5,717 bases of DNA from an uncultured Collinsella sp. (lineage in GTDB: Bacteria > Actinomycetota > Coriobacteriia > Coriobacteriales > Coriobacteriaceae). Below the pieces are notes generated by a model. That model was not told where the DNA came from and did no database searches. It saw only the letters and a program-made list of their open reading frames with translations. Positions within the stretch are counted from its first letter, which is position 1. Every line of letters starts with the position of its first letter. A program made the position numbers and the translations under genes. Of this stretch, positions 1 to 5,717 are shown piece after piece. The DNA lies in assembly GCA_958437495.1 (NCBI GenBank), contig CAUBOH010000046.1, positions 1 to 5,717 on the forward strand, in the 5' to 3' direction.

Positions 1-845
1 ATCTCGGCCTGCAGGCGCTCGCGCGGCAGACGATAGCTGGGGATGCCGTAGCGCAGCATGCCGCCCAAGTGGTGACGCTGCTCAAAAATGGTCACCTTGT
101 GGCCCATCACGGCCAGGTAGTAGGCGCAGGAAAGACCGGCCGGGCCGCCGCCGATCACGGCGACGCGCTTGCCGGTGTTGTCCACTACATGGGGTTTGTG
201 GTCGTTGAGGTCACTGTGCTCGACGGCAAAACGCTTAACGGCGAGGATATTCATGGGGTCGTCGACCATGCCGCGGCGGCAGTGCATCTCGCAGGGATGC
301 TCGCACACCAGGCCGCAGACGAGCGGCAGCGGATTGTTTTTGCGGATAACCTTGACGGCGTCGGCATAGCGGCCAGCCTCGACGAGCGAAATGTAACCGG
401 GAATGTCGACGTGCGCCGGGCAGCCCGAGACGCACGGGACGCGGGCCTCGCGGTCAAAGCCGCAGGAGTGCTCGCGAATGTGGTGCTCGAAGTCGTCGCG
501 GAAGCCACGGATGGCCGTGAGTGCCATGGCGCCAGCTTCGTAGCCGATGGCGCAGTCGCTCGAAAGGTAGATGGTGCGGGCCGTGCGCTCAATCAGGTTG
601 AGCGTGGACTCATCGGCACGCCCTTCGAGTACATCGGCGAGCAGGTCACTCAGCGCGCTCAGGCCAACGCGGCAGGGCGTGCACTTGCCGCAGCTCTGGG
701 TAGAGCACAGGTTGACGAGCGCTGCCGTAAACTCAACGGGACACGGGGCGAGCGAACTCACCGCCAGACGACGTCCGAGCGCATCGTGCAGGTCGTCCAT
801 GACGGCCTGAGCGTGGCTGCGTTCCATTACATGCAGTCGAGCCAT
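1..845 (-). CDS. NuoF-like [4Fe-4S] / GltD-like FAD oxidoreductase fusion (partial, 3' end off window)
   Basis: This is the first 281 residues of a flavoprotein that should move electrons between NAD(P)H and an iron-sulfur partner in the cytoplasm. Residues about 40-120 resemble the C-terminal cluster domain of NuoF: SCGKCTPCRVG supplies C52, C55 and C58, and C98 is a plausible fourth ligand. Residues about 128-205 resemble the cluster domain of GltD, NfnB and DPYD, with C138, C142, C177, C181, C185 and C189. An FAD dinucleotide-binding loop, VAVIGGGPAGLSC, follows at 228-240, and the GltD-type GGMLRYGIPSYRLPR is at 261-275. The start is the ATG at 845, preceded by GAGAGGGG with a 5-nt spacer; the Met at residue 7 lacks such a site. 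SfrB-type NADPH oxidoreductases are known to share this architecture. The NAD(P) domain and C-terminus lie beyond the left edge, so the electron acceptor cannot be named. A formate dehydrogenase or hydrogenase-type partner further left is a guess. Confidence 0.88.
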   Translation of the reverse strand, partial: MARLHVMERSHAQAVMDDLHDALGRRLAVSSLAPCPVEFTAALVNLCSTQSCGKCTPCRVGLSALSDLLADVLEGRADESTLNLIERTARTIYLSSDCAIGYEAGAMALTAIRGFRDDFEHHIREHSCGFDREARVPCVSGCPAHVDIPGYISLVEAGRYADAVKVIRKNNPLPLVCGLVCEHPCEMHCRRGMVDDPMNILAVKRFAVEHSDLNDHKPHVVDNTGKRVAVIGGGPAGLSCAYYLAVMGHKVTIFEQRHHLGGMLRYGIPSYRLPRERLQAE

Positions 846-850
846 AAGAT

Positions 851-858
851 CCCCTCTC
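851..858 (-). promoter_or_regulatory. Ribosome binding site of the oxidoreductase
   Basis: The minus strand reads GAGAGGGG and ends 5 nt before the ATG at 845. It supports that ATG over the in-frame Met codon six residues further in. Confidence 0.65.
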
Positions 859-866
859 ACATGGCA

Positions 867-886
867 GCCCGGAGGCGAGGCCGGGC
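867..886 (-). other. GC-rich stem-loop in the oxidoreductase leader
   Basis: GCCCGG at 867-872 pairs with CCGGGC at 881-886 around an 8-nt loop, about 20 nt upstream of the start codon. No T-run follows on either strand, so it is not an intrinsic terminator. It could affect translation or mRNA stability, or be chance in a GC-rich stretch. Confidence 0.4.
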
Positions 887-910
887 GAAATTGCTACACG
901 CAACACACTG

Positions 911-936
911 ACCTAAAAAGTTGTTTGGCAACAACA
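911..936 (-). promoter_or_regulatory. Inverted repeat with T-run ahead of the oxidoreductase gene
   Basis: GTTGTT (920-925) and AACAAC (930-935) form a perfect 6-bp dyad around a 4-nt centre. On the minus strand the dyad is followed at once by TTTTT (915-919). Two readings fit. As RNA it is a short, weak terminator or attenuator hairpin in the leader. As DNA, TTGTT-N4-AACAA has the 14-bp two-half-site spacing of CRP/FNR-family operators, though the bases differ from the FNR consensus. It does not fit Rex, whose site is 18 bp. No strong -35/-10 pair could be placed around it. Confidence 0.4.
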
Positions 937-1031
937 CGGTTCGGCAGGCGGTATGAAATGTCGTCCTTAGCGGTGAAAACGAACATTTCCGCAGATAAAT
1001 GCCATATTTGATAAAACGCGTTACCAAATGA

Positions 1032-1069
1032 CAATGCCCCGTCCGCGCAAACACGTGGACGGGGCATTG
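1032..1069 (-). terminator. Terminator of the alpha-glucoside operon
   Basis: A perfect 13-bp inverted repeat, CAATGCCCCGTCC at 1032-1044 against 1057-1069, encloses a 12-nt loop and begins 32 nt after the glycosidase stop codon. On the minus strand the stem is followed by TCATTTGG, a poor U-tract, so efficiency is uncertain. The plus-strand flank has no T-run at all. The strong stem and its position at the end of the operon favour a minus-strand terminator that separates the sugar genes from the redox gene. Confidence 0.7.
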
Positions 1070-1101
1070 CTCCAGGTATGCGGTCAGCGACCCTGTTGCT
1101 T

Positions 1102-2484
1102 TTACTTAAGCTCGGGCCAGTAACCCTTGTTAGCCTCGATCATGTCGTCGAGAACCTCCTTGGCGACCTTCATCGACGGCACGGTCTTGTTCAGCGTAAA
1201 GGCCTTGAGCACCTTCTCGTAAGAACCCTCGATCGTAGCCTCGACCACGAGCTTCTCGGAGTTCAGCTGCTGCATCATAAGGCCCTGCTGGAACAGAGGA
1301 ATGTTGTCGCGGCTGATGACCTCGGGGCCGTTCTTGCCAATGTAGGCAGGCAGCTCGACCATAGCGTCGTAGGGCATGTTGGGGATAGCGCCCTTGTTCT
1401 CGCAAATGACCAGGAAACGCTGCTTGGTGTCGTTCTTCAGAGCGATGGCCAGGTCGGCAATCCAGTCGCCGTGGCTGCCCGCATAGAACGTGCTCTCGTC
1501 GATCTCGCCCGTCTTCTCATAGTGATCGATACCATCAAAGAGGTTCTTCTCGCGCGTCTCCTCGACCTCGTTAGCACGGGTGCGCTCGGGGTTGGAGTGC
1601 TCGACGAACTCCTTCTGCTGCAGGTAGTAGTTCAGATACGTGTTGGGCAGGTACTCCGGGAAGCACTCCATGATCTCGTACTCGCCCTTCCAGACGTAGT
1701 ACCAGCTGCCCTTGGTGTGGCGGTTCTGCTCGGGGTGCTCGTCGGTGGCCTCCTCGGGCTTCTTTGCCATGAGCGAGCCCATGCCCTTAAGGTAGGAGTC
1801 GGGCAGCAGGATCTGGTGCTCCTTGATGTACTCGCGCAGCTGCGGGAGCACCTCCTCGCCCTTGTGGCGAATCGAGGTGAACCAACCAAAGTGGTTGAGG
1901 CCAAAGTAATCGTACTCGACATCCTTCTTGTCGATATCGAGCGCGGCGCAAACCACGTCGATAATCGCGATCGGCATGTCGCAGATGTTGATGATGCGAG
2001 CGTTGGGACGCAGCACACGGCAGCCCTCGGAGACGATGGCGGCAGGGTTGGAGTAGTTGAGAATCCAGTAGTCCTTCTTGGCGTACTTCTCAACGTCATC
2101 GATCAGCTCGACCATGGGGAAGATGGTGCGCATGCCGTAGGCAAGGCCGCCGCAACCGCAAGTCTCCTGACCCACGCAGCCGTGACGCAGCGGAATCTTC
2201 TCGTCCTGCTCGCGCATGGCGTAGCCGCCCACGCGCATCTGGGCAAACACGAAGCTCGCGTCGGTAAAAGCCGTCTTTTTGTCGGTGGTCACCGTGAGCT
2301 TGATGTCCAGGCCGAGGTCCTCGTGCAAAATCCAGTCCACGAGCACGCCGATCTTGCGTTGGCGCTCCTCGTTGATGTCGTACAGGCGAATCTCGTCAAC
2401 GTCGAGCTCGTCCTTGCGCAGGGCGATGGACTTGACGATGCCGGGGGTAAAGGTGGATCCGCCACCACACAGAGTAATGATCAT
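1102..2484 (-). CDS. glvA: 6-phospho-alpha-glucosidase, glycoside hydrolase family 4 (GlvA/MalA type)
   Basis: This 460-residue cytoplasmic enzyme should hydrolyse 6'-phosphorylated alpha-glucosides such as maltose 6'-phosphate, using NAD+ and a divalent metal (usually Mn2+) in the redox-elimination mechanism of GH4. The NAD-binding loop GGGSTFTPG is at residues 7-15, followed by VGQETCGCGGLAYGMR at 104-119 and LNYSNPAAIV at 142-151. C168 and D169 in CDMP, H198 in GLNHFGW and Y283 in LPNTYL align with C171, D172, H202 and Y265 of Bacillus GlvA as I recall that sequence. CDMP is the family mark of alpha-specific enzymes; beta-specific LicH/CelF members have CN(I/V)P. The protein is slightly longer than the usual 440-450 residues because of about 20 extra residues between H198 and Y283. 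It starts 3 nt after the permease stop, with AAGGAG inside the permease end, so translation is probably coupled. It is the last gene of the operon. Confidence 0.95.
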   Translation of the reverse strand: MIITLCGGGSTFTPGIVKSIALRKDELDVDEIRLYDINEERQRKIGVLVDWILHEDLGLDIKLTVTTDKKTAFTDASFVFAQMRVGGYAMREQDEKIPLRHGCVGQETCGCGGLAYGMRTIFPMVELIDDVEKYAKKDYWILNYSNPAAIVSEGCRVLRPNARIINICDMPIAIIDVVCAALDIDKKDVEYDYFGLNHFGWFTSIRHKGEEVLPQLREYIKEHQILLPDSYLKGMGSLMAKKPEEATDEHPEQNRHTKGSWYYVWKGEYEIMECFPEYLPNTYLNYYLQQKEFVEHSNPERTRANEVEETREKNLFDGIDHYEKTGEIDESTFYAGSHGDWIADLAIALKNDTKQRFLVICENKGAIPNMPYDAMVELPAYIGKNGPEVISRDNIPLFQQGLMMQQLNSEKLVVEATIEGSYEKVLKAFTLNKTVPSMKVAKEVLDDMIEANKGYWPELK

Positions 2485-2487
2485 TGT

Positions 2488-4104
2488 TTACTGCTCCTTC
2501 TCAATTGCGTTTTCGACCTTGTCGCGCATCTCGGCGACCTTCATGCCAAAGATGATCTGGATATTGTTGCCGTTGCGGTTGATGCCGCTGTTGGGCACGT
2601 GGTTGATGAGGCTCTCATCGATGAGGTCCGGGTTCTTAACGTTCACGCGAAGACGCGTAAAGCAGTTCTCGAGCTCCTCGATGTTGTCCTTGCCGCCAAG
2701 ACCTGCGACCAGGTCGGCAATGCCCGCATCGACGCCCTCTGCGGGAGCCGCGGAAACAGCGCCCTGCTTCACCGCGACAGACGCGGCGGCCTCGCCCTCG
2801 GCAACGGACTCGGCGAGCTCGGACTCCTCCTCGCGACCAGGCGTGTGGAGGTTGAGCTTCTTGATGAGGAAGGTGAAGAGGAAGAAGTACAGAGCGGCGT
2901 TGACGACTCCAAGCACCAGCATAACCGGCCAGTTGGTCTTGTCGGCACCGAGGACCAGGTTGGAAACCACGATGTTGATGATGCCGCCTGCAGTCGAAGC
3001 GGGCACGGAGAGGACCTTGAGCAGGACCAGGAAGATACCGGAAAGAACCGAGTGAACGACAAAGAGCACGGGAGCGGCAAAGACAAAGAGGAAGTCCATG
3101 GGCTCGGTCACGCAAGAGAGCACAGCGGTGATGATCAGCGGGATGATAACGGCCTTGGTCTTATCCTTGTTCCCCTTGTAAGCGGTGAAGATAAAGGCGA
3201 GACCGATACCGATGTAGGGCCACAGGTTGTTGAAGGTGTAGCTGTTGAAGTAGGTGCTATCGGAGAAGGGCTGGCCCGTCATTGCCATCTCGGCGACACG
3301 GATGGGATAGGCGCCGGCGATAACCTGATCGCCCAGCGTCAGGGTGCCGCCCACATCGGAGAACTGGAACGGGGTGTAGATGAGGTGGTGCAGACCGGTG
3401 GGAACGAGCAGCTTGTTGAGCATGCCGTAGATAAACAGACCGATGTTGCCCGACTCCTTAATGATGCCGGCAACGGAGGAGATGGCACCCTGAACCGGAG
3501 GCCAAACGATGCAGAAGCCAGCGCCCATGATCCAGGAAATGATGATCATGATCAGGAACGGGAAGCGAACGCCCGAGAACATCGAAAGGGCAATGGGGAA
3601 CTGCTTGTTCGAGTACTTGTTGAACACGGCACCGGTGATGCAACCAAGAATGATGCCGCCAAACACGCCGGTATCGAGCACCTGAATGCCCATAACGGTG
3701 CTCTGGCCGGTTCCGGTAAGGCCGAGCATGCCGCTCGCTTCGGCAAGAGAGCCGGTGGCGTTGAGCACGATGTTGTTAGCCTGCAGGAACAGGAAGAACG
3801 ACATCAGGGCGATCAGCGAAGCGTGGCCCTTGTTCTTCTTTGCCATGGCGCCGGCGATGCCCACGCAGAACAGAATCGAGAGGTTGTTGATGATAAACAT
3901 CAGCGACTGATAGACAACGGCGCCCACAAGCTGGAACGGGCCGGAGCCCAGCACGGGAATCATGGCGCAGATGGTCTTGTTGGTCAGAATGATGCCCACG
4001 ATGAGCAGAATGCCGGCAACCGAGAGATACATCATCGGCTGGACGATTGACTTCGCGAACACCTCCAACGGCGCTTTGAAATTGAACTTCTTTTTTGCGG
4101 TCAT
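2488..4104 (-). CDS. PTS alpha-glucoside permease, EIICB (glucose/maltose family, MalX/GlvC/AglA-like)
   Basis: This 538-residue membrane protein imports and phosphorylates a sugar. Residues about 1-420 are the EIIC channel with roughly ten hydrophobic segments. They carry the family motifs VPTGLHH (234-240) and TEPMDFLF (333-340), the second matching the GITEP region of the glucose superfamily. A charged, Ala/Glu-rich linker (about 422-460) leads to EIIB (about 461-538), where NCFTRLRV places the phosphorylated cysteine at C481. There is no EIIA domain, which agrees with the separate EIIA gene at the start of the operon. Motifs such as FSDVGGT and the C-terminal layout recall MalX and GlvC. 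The GH4 neighbour of CDMP type argues for an alpha-glucoside, probably maltose-like, but the exact sugar cannot be read from sequence. The start is the ATG at 4104, which has a strong ribosome binding site; a TTG at 4131 would also be in frame but lies upstream of that site. Confidence 0.93.
   Translation of the reverse strand: MTAKKKFNFKAPLEVFAKSIVQPMMYLSVAGILLIVGIILTNKTICAMIPVLGSGPFQLVGAVVYQSLMFIINNLSILFCVGIAGAMAKKNKGHASLIALMSFFLFLQANNIVLNATGSLAEASGMLGLTGTGQSTVMGIQVLDTGVFGGIILGCITGAVFNKYSNKQFPIALSMFSGVRFPFLIMIIISWIMGAGFCIVWPPVQGAISSVAGIIKESGNIGLFIYGMLNKLLVPTGLHHLIYTPFQFSDVGGTLTLGDQVIAGAYPIRVAEMAMTGQPFSDSTYFNSYTFNNLWPYIGIGLAFIFTAYKGNKDKTKAVIIPLIITAVLSCVTEPMDFLFVFAAPVLFVVHSVLSGIFLVLLKVLSVPASTAGGIINIVVSNLVLGADKTNWPVMLVLGVVNAALYFFLFTFLIKKLNLHTPGREEESELAESVAEGEAAASVAVKQGAVSAAPAEGVDAGIADLVAGLGGKDNIEELENCFTRLRVNVKNPDLIDESLINHVPNSGINRNGNNIQIIFGMKVAEMRDKVENAIEKEQ
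2494..2499 (-). promoter_or_regulatory. Ribosome binding site of the 6-phospho-alpha-glucosidase
   Basis: The minus strand reads AAGGAG, 9 nt before the ATG at 2484 and inside the last codons of the permease gene. This arrangement favours coupled translation of the two genes. Confidence 0.7.
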
Positions 4105-4111
4105 AGCGGTA

Positions 4112-4123
4112 CTCCCCTTCCTT
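4112..4123 (-). promoter_or_regulatory. Ribosome binding site of the EIICB gene
   Basis: The minus strand reads AAGGAAGGGGAG, ending 7 nt before the ATG at 4104. It decides the start in favour of that ATG rather than the upstream in-frame TTG at 4131. Confidence 0.8.
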
Positions 4124-4143
4124 TTCCGCAAATTAAGACAGAT

Positions 4144-4197
4144 GTGCCCTGGACAAGGCCATAAGCCCTGCCTTTATATCAATCGATGTGTGGGCAC
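4144..4197 (-). other. Nested stem-loop between antiterminator and permease genes
   Basis: An outer 6-bp pairing, GTGCCC (4144-4149) with GGGCAC (4192-4197), encloses an inner 5-bp hairpin, AAGGC (4155-4159) with GCCTT (4170-4174). It fills most of the 100-nt spacer between the two genes. No T-run follows on the minus strand, so it is not a standard terminator. It may be an mRNA-processing or stability element that sets permease dosage against regulator dosage, or a regulatory RNA site. It does not match the RAT consensus. Confidence 0.4.
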
Positions 4198-4204
4198 GTT
4201 ATGC

Positions 4205-5059
4205 CTAGAGACCAGGTTCTCCAAGCAGGTTAACAATGTGATATGCGAGATAACTCTTCTCGGCATCGGTAACGACAACGTTATAGGTAGACGACAAGTG
4301 GGCGGCTATGGCGTCCGCGCACGAGAACGCGCACGGATACTTAGTTTCATCGATTCGGAACAGCGCATCGTCATTGATCTGCCCGGCCGCGGGGTCAAGC
4401 GCCCGCTGTGCGAAAAAATGCAGGTGGCGGACGAAACGCTCATAGGGCAACGAGGTGTCGTCGAGGGTCGCAGCGTAACGATCGGAAACAATCGCGAGTA
4501 CGTCGCGAACAAGCTGGACCGAGATGATGAGACGGTCGGAGCGTTGCGGCATGGTGGCGTTGACGATATGCAGCGTAATAAAACCCTGCTCTTCTTCGCT
4601 CATCTGAATGCCCATATACTCCTTGACAATCTGCAGCGCACGGCCCGCAAGCGCATACTCCTTGCGATAGAACTGCTGGATCTCGAGCAGCAACGGATTC
4701 TCACAGGAGACGCCCTTGCGCTCGCGCTCCAAAGCAAGGCCGATATGGTCTGCGAGAGCAATGAGGATCTTGTCGTTGATATCAACATTGAGCTCTCGAC
4801 GGAGCATCTGAACAATGTCTTCGGCGATTACGAGGTTGACGGTGGGGATGGACTCCAAAAGATGTGCCAAGCGGTCAATCGTACGCGAATCCTGAGAAGT
4901 GCCCTCCTGCAGCGCATAGGTCTTTTCGACCGATGCTTCATCGATAGCGTCGCCGGCATGACGGCCAAAGCAGAGGCCTCGACCGATGACAATGAGCTCG
5001 GAGCCATCGTCCGAAGTGACCATTGCGACGTTATTGTTGAAAACTCGCTTGATAACCAC
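4205..5059 (-). CDS. BglG/LicT-family transcription antiterminator
   Basis: This 284-residue cytoplasmic RNA-binding regulator should stop early termination of its target operon by binding a hairpin (RAT) in the leader RNA. Residues about 1-56 are the CAT RNA-binding domain: VIKRVFNNNV and IVIGRGLCFG match the LicT N-terminus. Two PRD domains follow. Conserved histidines are H105 (ADHIGL) and H164 (LHIVNA) in PRD1, and H212 (FVRHL) and H274 (YHIVNLL) in PRD2, each five residues beyond LicT H100, H159, H207 and H269. In the family, EII components phosphorylate PRD1 to inhibit and HPr phosphorylates PRD2 to activate. The GTG at 5059 is preferred because it reproduces the LicT N-terminus exactly and has GGTGGG just upstream. 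In-frame GTGs at 5071 and 5068 are possible and would add four or three residues. It sits between the EIIA and EIICB genes. LicT itself serves beta-glucosides, whereas here the neighbours are alpha-specific, so no symbol is given. Confidence 0.93.
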   Translation of the reverse strand: MVIKRVFNNNVAMVTSDDGSELIVIGRGLCFGRHAGDAIDEASVEKTYALQEGTSQDSRTIDRLAHLLESIPTVNLVIAEDIVQMLRRELNVDINDKILIALADHIGLALERERKGVSCENPLLLEIQQFYRKEYALAGRALQIVKEYMGIQMSEEEQGFITLHIVNATMPQRSDRLIISVQLVRDVLAIVSDRYAATLDDTSLPYERFVRHLHFFAQRALDPAAGQINDDALFRIDETKYPCAFSCADAIAAHLSSTYNVVVTDAEKSYLAYHIVNLLGEPGL

Positions 5060-5077
5060 GGTACCCACCACAAGAAT

Positions 5078-5590
5078 TTACTCGGAAAGCCAGACGACAG
5101 GCTCTTTAACAGCAACAGGGCCGGAAGCGTGCTCACGAAGAGTCGAGTTCTCCGAACGCTCGCACACGATAACGAAGACCGTGGGATCGAAGCCGGCGGC
5201 GCGGACCGCGTCGAAATCGACCTCGACGAGGGGCTGGCCCGCGTCGACATGGTCACCCTGAGCAACAAGCGCATGGAAGCCCTTGCCCTCAAGTTTAACA
5301 GTGTCGATTCCGATATGCAGCATCACCTGAGCAGAGCTGTCGTCGGACATGATGCCCAGCGCGTGCTCAGTCGGAAACAGCGCCGCGACGGTGCCGGAAA
5401 CAGGAGCGCACACCGTTCCCTCTTGGGGAACCACGGCAACGCCATCGCCCACGGCACGGCTGCTAAAAGCGGGGTCATTGGTTTTTTCTAGGTGAACAAG
5501 CTCGCCGGAAACAGGAGCGAGGATTTTGAACTCGGAAGTTGCAGTCTTCTGCGCATCCGAGCCGCCCATCAGGCGAGAAAAGAAACCCAT
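5078..5590 (-). CDS. PTS EIIA component, glucose (Crr) family
   Basis: This 170-residue soluble phosphocarrier should accept phosphate from HPr and pass it to the EIIB domain encoded two genes downstream. The beta-sandwich motifs are clear: ILAPVSGELVHL at 23-34, CAPVSGTVAALFPTEHALGI at 61-80 with H76, and MLHIGIDTVKLEGKGF at 90-105 with the phosphorylated H92. These correspond to H75 and H90 of E. coli EIIA-Glc, and the length is normal for a free-standing EIIA. The start is the ATG at 5590, 9 nt after GAAGGGA. Upstream in-frame starts at 5605 and 5653 lack a binding site, and 5653 would add 21 residues unlike the family. It is the first gene of the operon. The antiterminator begins 7-19 nt beyond its stop. 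It probably serves the adjacent EIICB, but EIIA-Glc proteins can serve several permeases. Confidence 0.95.
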   Translation of the reverse strand: MGFFSRLMGGSDAQKTATSEFKILAPVSGELVHLEKTNDPAFSSRAVGDGVAVVPQEGTVCAPVSGTVAALFPTEHALGIMSDDSSAQVMLHIGIDTVKLEGKGFHALVAQGDHVDAGQPLVEVDFDAVRAAGFDPTVFVIVCERSENSTLREHASGPVAVKEPVVWLSE

Positions 5591-5599
5591 GGTGGCATG

Positions 5600-5606
5600 T
5601 CCCTTC
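5600..5606 (-). promoter_or_regulatory. Ribosome binding site of the EIIA gene
   Basis: The minus strand reads GAAGGGA, 9 nt before the ATG at 5590. It overlaps the alternative ATG at 5605, which therefore cannot use it, and fixes the EIIA start. Confidence 0.65.
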
Positions 5607-5615
5607 ATAAATATA

Positions 5616-5702
5616 GCCCAACCAAAATCAAGCGAATGCGTCCATAGAGACACACCCGTTCAAAGACTTTGGTTAGGCCCACGTCCGAGGGACTCGGTAA
5701 CC
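5616..5702 (-). promoter_or_regulatory. Candidate leader RNA switch (antiterminator/terminator-like alternative pairings)
   Basis: In the minus-strand leader, GGTTA (5702-5698) can pair with TAACC (5675-5671), enclosing a small CCGAG-TCC-CTCGG hairpin (5697-5685). The same TAACC also lies inside GCCTAACCAAA (5678-5668), which can pair over 11 bp, with one G-U, to TTTGGTTGGGC (5626-5616). The two folds exclude each other, as expected for a BglG-family switch ahead of an operon that encodes such a regulator. Against this, the downstream arm is followed only by TATATTTATG rather than a real U-tract, its loop is about 41 nt, and the canonical RAT sequence is absent. TATATT at 5609-5614 could instead be a -10 box, but no matching -35 is seen. 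The real promoter probably lies beyond 5717. Confidence 0.4.
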
Positions 5703-5717
5703 TTCCGCATTTCTTTT

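Noticed and set aside
69..911. A 280-codon plus-strand open frame opposite the oxidoreductase
   Set aside because: The minus-strand frame encodes conserved iron-sulfur and FAD motifs; the plus-strand frame has none and is a shadow.
920..935. A Rex redox-repressor operator
   Set aside because: Rex sites are 18-bp palindromes with TTGT and ACAA separated by 10 nt. Here the separation is 6 nt.
1102..2484. Calling the GH4 enzyme a 6-phospho-beta-glucosidase (LicH/CelF)
   Set aside because: The LicT-type neighbour suggests it at first, but the CDMP motif and the close match to GlvA rather than CN(I/V)P enzymes point to alpha specificity.
1078..4050. A 990-codon open frame on the plus strand opposite the glycosidase and permease genes
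   Set aside because: It is codon-aligned with both minus-strand genes, which happen to share one register. Its stops would need TTA, CTA or TCA codons in the real genes, and these are rare in GC-rich coding sequence. The product shows no recognisable domain, while the minus-strand proteins have clear family motifs.
4081..4131. The longer permease starting at the TTG at 4131
   Set aside because: The strong Shine-Dalgarno lies downstream of that TTG and is well placed for the ATG at 4104. The extra residues are lysine/arginine-rich and unlike the family.
3962..5491. A 509-codon plus-strand open frame opposite the antiterminator and EIIA genes
   Set aside because: Same effect: it is codon-aligned with both real genes and has no recognisable domain. 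The minus-strand products have full PRD and EIIA motifs.
5628..5645. A tiny leader open frame on the minus strand (ATG GAC GCA TTC GCT TGA)
   Set aside because: It has five sense codons, no convincing ribosome binding site and no repeated regulatory codons, so chance is the simpler explanation.

Overview
The window looks like part of a GC-rich chromosome of an anaerobic, sugar-fermenting bacterium. A gut Coriobacteriia member (Collinsella-like) is my best guess. This rests on gene content and GC-rich codon use only, because no rRNA or other taxonomic marker is present. All supported genes lie on the minus strand, so transcription runs from high to low coordinates.

Positions 5590 to 1102 hold a four-gene alpha-glucoside PTS operon. 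In transcription order it encodes a stand-alone EIIA of the glucose family, a LicT/BglG-type PRD antiterminator, a two-domain EIICB permease, and a GH4 6-phospho-alpha-glucosidase (GlvA/MalA type). Phosphate should pass from HPr to EIIA His92 and then to EIIB Cys481. EIIC imports an alpha-glucoside such as maltose or a relative as its 6-phosphate. The GH4 enzyme then splits it with NAD+ and a divalent metal, giving glucose 6-phosphate plus the aglycone. The antiterminator, with four PRD histidines, would couple transcription to substrate flux. A perfect 13-bp stem-loop at 1032-1069 closes the operon.

Positions 846-1031 form a spacer with several small dyads. Positions 845 to 1 hold the 5' part of a flavoprotein that joins a NuoF-like [4Fe-4S] domain to a GltD/NfnB-like iron-sulfur and FAD module. 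It runs off the left edge and is unrelated to the sugar operon.

Positions 5591-5717 are the operon leader. It contains two overlapping, mutually exclusive RNA pairings, a layout that suits an antitermination switch, although no textbook RAT sequence is visible and the promoter is probably outside the window. A second structured spacer lies at 4105-4204 between the antiterminator and permease genes. The most interesting points are the pairing of a LicT-type regulator with an alpha-glucoside GH4 system, the candidate leader switch, and the dyads ahead of the redox gene. I found no mobile element, CRISPR array, tRNA or rRNA.
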